Positions 54,401 through 64,000 of a stretch of 64,000 nucleotides of DNA are shown here, piece after piece. Below the pieces are notes generated by a model. That model had not been told where the DNA came from. It saw only the letters and a list, made by a program, of their open reading frames with translations, and did no database searches. The translations under genes were made by a program, and so were the position numbers. The stretch is taken from the NCBI GenBank assembly GCA_907165135.1, contig OU015567.1:12529001-12593000 (forward strand). Reading direction: 5' to 3'. The stretch's first letter is position 1. Each line of letters begins with the position of its first letter. This DNA is from Oikopleura dioica. Taxonomy: Eukaryota > Chordata > Appendicularia > Copelata > Oikopleuridae.

Positions 54401-57400
54401 AAGAGATATATACACATTTTAAGTATTCTGCGAAAAAAATCTTCGAATTTTAGAGATCTGACGTGTCTAACATGAATTTCATGCGCCGCCCGAATCAAGT
54501 AAATTTGAACGGCTTGACACCTTTTATCAAGGCTTAGATGCGTTTTACGGCGGCCAACTAGCTTACTTCTAAAGCTTTATCGATCGTTTTTACTTCATGT
54601 TTCCTGTTGCTCGACATTTTACAAAGTTCATTTTCTTGTTTTACAGTTTAATACTGTCACGGAAATTTTTCTACAAAAGAAAAAAATGCTGAGTTTCTTC
54701 TCAATTAAAATCATTTCGATCGAAAATTGCCAGTGATCCTCCCTCACTCAGAATAATCAACGGAGACTAGTGTCTACAATCCAAGTTACTGTAGGAACAA
54801 GAAATTATGGTCGATAATGGAACACGCGGAGCTCGGCTCGAGTTTGAGCGTCACTTGGTCGCGCGCGTAATTTTCGCTGAGCTTCTGCTCGTTATCTACT
54901 CATTATCAAATGTTCAGACTTGCTTCCAACTCTTTTTCTTTCCAGCGATGCCTCGCTTATAACATGCTTAATTTGTAATTATTCACGATTATGAACCCTC
55001 CGCGGTTTGTTGCACTGTCTCAGGCTTCTTTTAGAATGTCTGTTGTCTTAACTTAAAAAATATAGATAAAGTTAAAGTTAGACAAATTTCAGTCTATTAT
55101 TTGTCGGTTTAAAAAGGGTCAGGGTTATTTAACCCTTCGAAGAACGAGCCTTTTTCTCGGCGAATTGGAAAGCTTTTTTGATAAGATTTCCAAAAAGGCC
55201 GAAATTTAAGAGAACAGATAAGACCTGCGCCACCTAAAAATTTGAGGAATGGTACGCTAGTTCCTTCACGAAACCAAGAAAAACAGATTGTCGCGTCTTC
55301 GAGAGGTGCAATTTTAGCGATAAGCTGTCGCCTGACAAGCACTTCCCGTAGTGGATCAGGACACGATAGAAATCAACCCGTCCGATTTTCTCCTTTTTTT
55401 CTAAAAAAATTGTCCCTCGGACGCAAAATAATTCGCGGTCAGTCGCCCGTCACCGCGCAAAATGACATTTTTAGTACCGTATCATTTTCTATCTGAAATT
55501 TCAATCGCTAACGAACTTCTCCACCTTTTTTATTTTTTGCAAGACATGTAGAAAAGAAGGACGGGCCACCTCAACGACATTGGCTTTTTGCGTTTTCGGG
55601 CCCAGATGGCAGGTGATTTGGAGCTTACGCATGTTCTACTCATCTTCAGATCTAGCTGTTTTTTGTTCTATTTATGGCTAGCCGAGCTTTTTTAATTGGA
55701 GATATTTATAAATACCGTACTTTCTTCAGCCTGTCAGAGATTCGTATTTTCGACATTCTTACTTACCACATTTTTAATTATAAAACTACTATTTCTACTC
55801 GCAATTATTGTTAAAACAAAGAAGCAAAACGGTAACTGAAAACGTTATATAACACGTAAGACAAAGAGAAGTGACAAATTCAAAGCTAAAAAAAGTAAAT
55901 TGCATCCCTATTCAACCTTCGTCATTTTAGAAAAACCAGAACCGGTCTCGCAATCAGACTTAATCAAGCAAAAACGTGGTCTTCCTGCGCCCGGACCTAG
56001 CCTCCTGTAATGCTGAATATTGTCACAGCTCTCAGATTTCCGCTGGCGAAATCCTCTTCTCAAACTCTTCGCAATCATAAAATCCTGAGATTCGATATCG
56101 CCGCGTCTAAAAAATTGATCTTACAATTGTTTTCGTAACACTTTACGAACAAACGAAGCTTTATAAAGAATTATCAAAAATCTAAATTGAGTCAAAAGCA
56201 TCAGATGAGTGTAAAGGTAGAATCAAGCATTTGATGATATCTGCGCAAATTATCCTTGAATTTAGGGTCGTTAAAACTTACGTAAACTGTTGTAAGAGTT
56301 TGAATCTGATTGTAAAATTATTTCCAGTTGTTTCATGTATCTTTATTTTACCGAAATTAGCATTTCTTAGGCGCCCAATTTTATCCAAAATCATTTTTAG
56401 ACCCAACAGACGACAATTACGAAGAAAACAAGAAACATTCCCAAAACACTGGCGCCATCACCTATCTCATCCGAGATGTGCATTTTCATCAATCCCCTGT
56501 GTTTACTAAAAATATGTTAAACATACATCGTCTTTCGCGAAAATTGACAAGACCCATTTTTGTCTTGAGAAAACAAGCGCGTTCTACTCACACTTTTCAA
56601 CAAGTAAGTGCCTTTAGTAAAATATTACTTCTTTTTGAGAGCAGCAAATTTGTTATTTTTGACATTTTTTTGAAGTTTCGGAGAAGTTATCCTCGCGAGT
56701 TTTATTTGCTAACTTTTCATGAAAAAAATGTAACTTTGATAATTGAATTTTTGAGTTGTAGGTTATGAACACGTGAGCGCTTGTAAGACAAGAAAATCTG
56801 CTGGCGCCTGTCACGTTTGAGCTCGTAAATGCCTTCCAATCTCAGATATTAGCTCAGCTGTGAGCCGATTTCTCCTGCGGAATCTCTTCATTTCCCAAAG
56901 CCGTCCAGTTGGCAACAGAGGGATCAGCGCTGCTGATAAGATGGATTAAGACTTTTCAGGTTTTGACTAAGACGCATTTAAATTTTTAAAAACATAAATC
57001 AATTATTGACCGTTTCGAAATTGATAAATGACACTAATCGATCATTTCCGAAACAGAATTGATATGTTACGTTTAGGTGCTGTTTTGTGCACGTGTGCTA
57101 CAAATGTTGTGGCCATAAATTTGATTTGAGAGATTTCAACATTCTGAAATCGAAGTCCCAGCTTGTGGAGTTTTAGTGCTGGATTTGAAATCGCATCAAG
57201 TCGAAAGGTTTGATTCCACGGCGCGTTGATGATGTTCGACGATGTCCAGCAGCTTGCGCATGTCATTACGCAATCGAACCACGGGAAAACGGACGCACTC
57301 TAGGAAAATCACAGTTTCCTAGAGAAACTCGACGGCACCGATTTTTCAATTCATAGAAGTCGATTTATTTTATTACTCTTTTATTCTCTTCAAGCTACTC

Positions 57401-58564
57401 CAAGTTCTTCCCTCGTAAATGATCGTCATCGAATAATCTTGCTCTTCGATGATCTTCAAATTCAATAAATTATATAAATCGAAACCTCTTTGAAATGCAC
57501 GTACAGCACGTACATAATACCTTAAAGAAAAACAAAGGCATTTTCTGTTACACAACAGCTTTCGTAGATAAATCACAAAAGCGAATCCTCCGAATGCCTC
57601 AATTGACAAATGAACGTCATTTCTCGCGAAGTGGTTACCCCCGCCAAGCTGCCAGGCGTATTCTGAAAGGTTTTTTCTTTGTCGAAAGCAGACACCCAAA
57701 GTGAAAAATCATCGGCTCGTTTTTCGCGGCAAAGCGCTCAGAATTGCCAGCTCTAGATCATTTTTGACGAAAGAATAATTACCAAGAAGGATTATTCTGA
57801 TTACTCTTCTTTTCAATTCATCCCTTTATCTGTTAGGTTCAAAAAACTGACTCAATTTTGTCCCATTTATTTCGAGTAAAAGGCCGAGCAAAGATTTCAG
57901 GTGAACTTCTTAACTCCCTCTAATCGCATGCATTAGAAAAAATTTTAAGGAAATCAACTTTTCCCTCTGGAACATGGATAATCTTCTGTAACACCTGCGG
58001 AAATGATTGACGCATCAATGTTGAGCGTCTTAACTCAACTTCTGATAACAAATTTTAAGATTTTCTTAACAAGAAATCTCTTCTCCATTTCTTTCAAAAG
58101 AAACTTGCTCAAGTCAATATATCCAAGGAACAAAGAAAAGGCTCTTGACTAGAGATGTGTCATTCTTTATTGCTCTTGGTATTAAATCTGCGAGGACAAA
58201 GGTCTGTGCCCTTTGGATCCAGAGAGGTATGCAAAGCGACACTCACTACGATTCTTTCTGGTGATGTTTTTTCATCAGAGAAATTCGTAGAAAAAGTTGT
58301 CAAAAACGAACTTTCATTTTAAGTAATAAGGTACTAGAATGGTGGATTCTGACAGTCTTGGTTCAATCTTTTTCTCGAAAATTGATTTCGTACTCGCTAA
58401 TTTTACGTTTCATTCACTTTCCAAAATGTCCAAATTAAGACATTTATATCAAATTAAGGGTGCCTTGTTGATAATTATTGGAACAACAAGCATCCCAAAA
58501 GTGGAAAAAACAATGTTTTCTCCCTTTTGAATAATCGAATATAAACAAATTCTGGAATAGGAAA
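48419..58564. other. 10-kb gene-poor region
   Basis: No exon with recognisable protein, no RNA gene and no clear transposon ends were found on either strand. The longest frames (48657-49124, 49692-50039, 51921-52250) have random-looking composition. Possible single exons, for example the Arg-rich leader-like start at 56515 followed by gtaagt, lack a convincing partner. It may be regulatory DNA of a neighbouring gene, or heterochromatic or rapidly evolving sequence. Confidence 0.4.
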
Positions 58565-60740
58565 ATGCAATACTTGAGTTTGAACCATTATGACATTCCG
58601 CTTTATGCTCAGATGCTTGAGCACGTTGTCGAGCTTAAAATATTGAGAGAAAAGCAGCTCGGCCTTGTAAGCTTATTGATACCAGAAATTCGCAAGAAAC
58701 ACAAGCGCCTCCGAATTAGTAAAGGTAATTTCAAAATTTGAAATAATGGAAGGTCAGAATCAGAATCAGGAGGTTATTTAAATTAGGGATCTGCACCGCA
58801 GTTGGACTAGCGGCCACTTCATTGCTCTTCACACCTGCTGCACCTGCCGCCGTCATCGCCCTTGGCTCCACTGCCGCTGCGGGTGGCGTCACTACTGCGG
58901 GTACTCTTTCTCTTCATTTTAATATCATAATGGACAGAAGAGCTAAAGCATTTCTTGTTGTAGTTTGCGATTATTTCAAAAGCAAGTCTCAGACAAAGGA
59001 GCTGCAGATGGTTCTTGAGCTCTCGAGGGAAGCCGAAAAGATTTATGTTCTTTGTAAGCGCGAGTTTACATCTCTTGGGTTATTCATCTTCTTCAAAATT
59101 TCGAAGTATTTGTAAACAATCAGATAATGATAATAACGAGTTTTTGGAGGAACCAGAAAGTTGTAACGACTTGTAGGCCCCGATTTTCTTTGAACTAAAC
59201 AAATTCTAGAGCAAGAACTTTCAAAAATTTTAGCAAGAAAATATCTAAAATTCGTGTGTTCTTGTTGATAGAATTTATAATAATATATATGAAATATGAT
59301 CTTTTTTAACCGAAAATTGATTTCGTAATTACAAAAGAGTTTATATAGTTAGTCCCCTGCCGAGCAAGGTTGATCCCTTTTTGAGATATAAACCCAGTTC
59401 CAGGAAGAAATAGAGCGCGACTGCGAAGAGATGATCCGGCTTGGGATCAGGCCCGCAGAAGCACGAGCAAAAGCACTCGGCCTCAGAAAATTAAAACCCT
59501 TTGTAAGGTGTGTTTTCAAAATGCAAAATTAAACAAGCACTTGTAAAATAGCTTACCTCTTGTTTAGTGGGTCGGTGTTTTTGACGAAAAATGCGATAAA
59601 GGACACATTGGTTGAAAAAGTAAAAAAAGAGGGATAAAACACTTGAAAACTGGTTTTGCTGGTTAACCCTTCGGCGAAATAAGGGTACATTAACGTGTTT
59701 ATCTATGCGAGTGACAGCTCAGTGCGGCGATGGGTTAACCTACTATCTTCGGTTGTCGGTTAACCTATTGAAGGTAGACTCATTTTCAAACCAGTCAAAG
59801 ACGGTGGAAATAATGGACAAACTCGGTAAATTCGCCATTCCCTCGATCAGGGACAGTTTTTTAATTCATTTATCCTCAAGGCTAAAATTGCAATACACAT
59901 ACCGGTAATTTGGCGATATGCAAATTCCGCTGCCGTTTCCGGATTAAATTTCAGTTGTATTTTTCCACGTGAAAATCGCCGCCGTTTATCTCCCAAGTGC
60001 GGAAAACAGAAACTGTAGAAACCAGGCTAGAAAACTGTCTTCAAGTGCAGGGGCGAAAGTTGGACTACAACTCACTGGAAAAGTACTTGGCGCAGCTGCC
60101 AGTGCGATTGATGTGGTTGACTTGACTTTCACGAATTGGAGTTTGAACAAAAGCTTGATTTCATTTTCTTTTACACACATCGAGCGATCGACCAATCAGC
60201 TTCGCTGATCTTGATTGAGCTATTTGTTATAGCTAGAAGTCTCAGTAGAAAATATATCGATACTGGTAGATTTTGAACTTTTCAAAGCCGATTAGTTTAA
60301 AACTCCAAATCAGCTTTTACGGGAAGATCCAAACATCGACACAGCCTTAAAAATCATCGACCTACTTATTCTTCAAATAGAAGAACTCGAACGGTAAGCA
60401 AAAAATGATCGAGTTTATTTCACCAAAAATATCCAAAAACTCAAGTTATCACTAATCTCGCCTAATTCCCGTAAAAGTATACTCTACCAAATCAAACAAT
60501 CGCTTCTTTTATCCCTAAATGAGCAACTTTTGAATTCAGAGGCAGCTATGATTTAGTTCTTTTAATTGTTGCAAGTCATTCAAAGAATGAGGTATTTTGA
60601 ATAGCTAAAGAATAGCGGATTCTTTCAGAGAGCGAGCTTGGCTACAATCCCTTCATGACGAAATTCAGTTAGAAATTCAAAAACTCAAGGTGCAAGGCTT
60701 TGACAGTCGATTAATTATAGGATGTCTTTTTCGCCAATAA
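58565..60740 (+). CDS. apolipoprotein-L-like protein
   Basis: Six provisional exons, 58565-58724, 58787-59046, 59404-59512, 60026-about 60136, about 60315-60393 and 60629-60740, give about 270 residues. An N-terminal amphipathic helix (VELKILREKQLGLVSLLIPE) is followed by a hydrophobic Ala/Gly-rich hairpin (GLAATSLLFTPAAPAAVIAL then GSTAAAGGVTTAG), matching the TPAAPAA-type membrane hairpin of APOL proteins. Later comes GKVLGAAASAIDVVDL, matching the APOL signature of a Gly/Ala helix plus ALDVVxL. The protein ends in charged helices (IIDLLILQIEELERERAWLQ). APOL proteins act at intracellular membranes and, in some vertebrates, form ion channels. Function here is unknown. The exon 4-5 junction has no clean GT. 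Confidence 0.6.
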
Positions 60741-63030
60741 GAAGCCACCTCGCTTTTTATTGGTGAAAATTTCAACCAACCAAAAAGAGCTGAAAATAGC
60801 GCCCTCTCAATTATTAAAGCCTTTGAAAAGATTGAATACTTCTCCCTGGAAAGCGAAGAATCGGAAATAGGAGATAATGAATGATTGATACATTCTGGCT
60901 TTCGGCTCACTATGCCTCAACTAAGCCGATTGGCGACTTTTGCGGCGGCGCTTCCGGTTTTTAAAGAAAACAGCAGCGCGGATTTTCGGATTCCCATCTT
61001 CTCTCAAGGATCTTCCATATTCTCCTTTCAATAAAAATATCTATCACGCCATTAAATGATATCATAAGTCTCCCAAGTCTTCTTTCTTCCGCGATTATAT
61101 CACCTGGATCAAAACAATATTAATTTTAATCGAATTCATTCGAAGAAGTTCAAATTTGATTTGATGCTATTAAAATTTGATAATAAATGCTCGTTTTACA
61201 GCTATCAAATAATGTTTTTCTTTAGAAGAAAAACAAGAATAGCGGAACAAGGTTAATTTGAATATGCCCATCTTAGCTAATAATATTAGCTGTTATATTA
61301 TAATCAGATTCATCTTGGAAACGCCCTTAATCTTTTAATTCTCGTATTGTATATTTTTAGGAGTCACATGACCTCTATTTCTTGCTTTTGAAGAGTAAAT
61401 CTTGACCCGTCAAGAAATCCCGCTTTGTATCCACCTTTTCTTTTGCCAAAGATAAGTCGTGTTATCTTTTCATTTGAAAACAGTTCGTTACGGTGCCCCC
61501 GTGATGCACATTTACTACGGTAGTATCATATGATCAGAATGATTCACGAGCACGGGGCACCAAAAAATTGGCGATGCACCGCCAGCGCCGCCGAAATTCA
61601 GCGCTTACGCTGAGTCCGATCCGCGATCGAGCTCGCGAGCGCCCTCGGAGTAAACTGATTCTCGTCTCAGCCCTTTTTGCTGAGTTCGAAAACCTAGCGC
61701 CTTATTTTATTATAGTAAAGATAGATAAAAACAAAAATTTTGTTGTTTGTCCTTTTTTGAACGCGAAGCAAGTTGAAATTTTTTGAAGAATCGAAAATTG
61801 AAAAAGAGAGAATTTCTGAACACACAAAAATGACTGTAGAGAGTAGCGAAAAAAGAGACGAAGAAAAATCGCAGCCTCCTGAAATAGACAAGGTAAACAT
61901 CTTTCAAGCTTTTATATAAAGTTTTATTAGCAAGGTTTTTTTCTATAAAAAATGAAATCGAAGGAGTGAGAATTTGATAATTAAAAATTCGCGCCAGGAG
62001 CTTAGAAAAAGTATGAAATTATCGGGTCACGCGGATCTTTTTATTAAAATTCAAATACCGATAGTTCGTAAGACGCCTTGGAATTTGAATCTTTCACTTT
62101 TTTTATTTAAATTTTCGATTTGACACTTTTTTCATTTTAAAATCATGGAAAGCTGATTATTTCTTATTCAACATTTTCTTTCTTTTACTAATTTAAAAAA
62201 TGACGATGCAGCTGTGGCGAAAATAAGGGGATAAGGAGTCGGAATCCCGTGCTGTTATTTTGTGTTGCGATGTTGCTGCTTAATTGTTTCTTTTCGCTCT
62301 TCTATAATAAACATCGTTCCAAAAGACGGTCATGGAAATAAATAACATTGTGACGCACCTAATTTTCAGCTAAATTACACATTTCTGAATATTCTTAAAA
62401 TGTGCACTCTTCAATTTTCGATTGTAAATAAGATAAGCTTCAGAGCTAGTTGATTTTACTGTATATTACAGTAATATTGATGGAACAAAACTGTAACTTT
62501 CCAAGTCATCTATTAGGCAAATTTGGCATTCTTGCTCACCCCCTTTGGCTCATTAAAATGCTCTGCTTCTTCGTTTCTAAATGCTTCTTTTTCCGTAAAA
62601 ATGAATATTCTACTTTTCACCCTGACGTCATCCATGACCCCGGTTGGTAATTTAGGCGCGATAACCTCAACGGACGTGCCCAAATCCCCCTTCTTTCTTT
62701 CTTTGCTTGCGCCGGATTTCGATAACGTGCTCCAACACCAACACAATGTATGAAAATGGGCCTTATGCCAAAATCGTAAAAAAGCCAGATAGATAAGCGT
62801 TATCACTGTACTGGCTCAACAACGGTTCGCCAGTCCGCTGATTTGCGTTAACTTAATTACGAGCCGATTTGAATTACGCGTTTCTGGAGTGCAGACTTAT
62901 TTTATCATCTACTTGCAAAAAGCTCCCAGTTTCAAAAGAAACTACCATATTTAAAAAAAAAAGTATTTCCAAAAAACTAAAAAAATAAAGTCTACCAATC
63001 TCTTGTCGATCTCAAAAGCCGCAAGCGGCT
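60741..63030. other. no gene recognised
   Basis: AT-rich with short random frames. A short inverted pair, ggtgccccc near 61492 and cggggcacc near 61553, encloses about 55 bp. Nothing else could be supported. Confidence 0.4.
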
Positions 63031-63500
63031 TTTCAAAATATCCCCAGAGATGGCGCTGTTCACAGAAAATCTCTCACTTCTGATTGGTTGCATTTTAATT
63101 TCTGTTCAAGATGGCGCTGTTGTAGTGTTTTCTATTTTCTCATTGGATGACCCTTTCCATTTTCCTTGCTCTGATTTACTGAAATCTCTTCTACGTTTGC
63201 CTTAAATTCGCACCTTCCCGAGATAGAAGCAGATAAATACGTCGACCTCTGCCGCCTAGGGAAAAAATGCCGCGGCTCTTTCCTATCTGTGGCTTGCTCC
63301 TGTCCCGAAATCGTCAATTTTGACTCTACATTTAAGTCTTTCTGGTGTTCCTTCTTGCACTCCACGTACTCGAGTCTAGTGTTAATGCATATTTTCTTTT
63401 CGGTTCCGTTTGTACACTTCGCAAATGCATAATTATAATAATATCTTTTTTGCTTGCCGGTGGTGGAATTTTTAAATTGGCGCTTTGAAAATGGCGCTTC
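63031..63500. promoter_or_regulatory. possible promoter with repeated ATGGCGC motifs and CCAAT box
   Basis: The word agatggcgctgtt occurs at about 63047 and 63111, with a related aaatggcgctt at about 63490. The first two flank a CCAAT-type box (tgattggttgc, about 63080). The core resembles the YY1 recognition sequence (AAGATGGCG). No gene start was recognised next to it, so the call rests on motifs only. Confidence 0.25.
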
Positions 63501-64000
63501 AAAGAAACTAGTAACCTGCTTTTTTCAGCTGTTATTTTCGCAGCGCCGCAAACAACAAGTCGAAAACCGGTCAAGAAGAAACCTCATAGTTTTATGATTA
63601 CGTTACTATAAAAATAAAAAAGGCTGAAGCTCTAAACTTGCGCGTTTTTGAACGTTTGGCGATTTCGGGATTTAGCCCGTCGGTTCAAGGATCGCGCCAC
63701 TCTGGATCAAGATGCGGCCACTTTGAAGCATTTGCATTCGAAGCTGCTTATTATAAAATATTTGAGTGAAATGTATATTCTTTACGTCAAAATACAACTT
63801 CACTTTAGAGGCTCAGCTTCAGCTTTATGTAGAGACACATCGCTAAACGTAAATCAAATTTCGCCGGCAGAGTTTGAAGCAAACCTCGGTCTTGATTTTT
63901 AAAAATAATAGTTTGGAAATTTCAAGAATCAGCTCATTTTTGAACTTCTTTGAATTCAATTATGAATTAAAAAGACACGATTCAAAGCTCAATTTCAACC
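63501..64000. other. no gene recognised
   Basis: An 84-codon open frame at 63648-63902 has no recognised motif or splice partner. The region continues beyond the window. Confidence 0.35.

Noticed and set aside
56515-56610. Arg-rich leader-like start followed by gtaagt, resembling a mitochondrial presequence exon
   Set aside because: No downstream exon in a compatible frame could be found.

Overview
The window looks like eukaryotic nuclear DNA from an appendicularian tunicate, most probably Oikopleura. Genes in the first 30 kb are packed a few hundred bases apart. Most introns are only 40-50 bp, several 5' gene starts sit just after a pyrimidine-AG that would suit spliced-leader addition, and a few introns seem to need GA, GC or GG donors. 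The proteins themselves are clear animal orthologues. Species assignment is inference; no search was run. Layout, 0-9 kb: the 3' part of a Src-family kinase, a SPRYD7 orthologue, a small OSER1-like protein, the chromatin subunit MEAF6, an unrecognised probable mitochondrial protein that runs into GC-rich repeats, a CD164-like sialomucin, phosphomevalonate kinase (PMVK) and, 49 bp after it, a U4 spliceosomal RNA gene. 9-15.4 kb: SCAP, the sterol sensor that escorts SREBP, with a 910-bp terminal-inverted-repeat element inserted in a WD40-coding exon and flanked by a perfect 8-bp target duplication. 15.4-24 kb, all on +: YKT6, ZNF330, GFER (ALR), SDHD, an acidic unknown protein, SBDS and a flavin amine oxidase. 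The short gaps from ZNF330 to SBDS suggest one or two operons. 24-30 kb: two very small secreted-peptide genes with TATA boxes (one per strand), a minus-strand C-terminal fragment, and a large minus-strand helical-solenoid gene of about 1,150 residues. 30-35.4 kb: HGSNAT, the lysosomal heparan-sulphate acetyltransferase, whose introns are enlarged by insertions including a 275-bp hairpin. 36-41 kb: a 4.2-kb fold-back-like element with about 610-bp inverted ends, an 8-bp target duplication and roughly 40 copies of a 57-bp minisatellite, nested in an older inverted repeat. 42-64 kb: sparse, with a RING-like gene (-), a short mucin-like gene (-) and an apolipoprotein-L-like gene (+) separated by long AT-rich stretches without recognisable exons. 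Functional links are modest but real: PMVK makes sterol precursors and SCAP controls the sterol transcription programme; GFER and SDHD are mitochondrial; SBDS and ZNF330 act in ribosome or nucleolar biology; U4 and MEAF6 are general expression machinery. Exon junctions were called by eye from reading frame, GT/AG signals and remembered family sequences, so exact ends of weaker exons are provisional.
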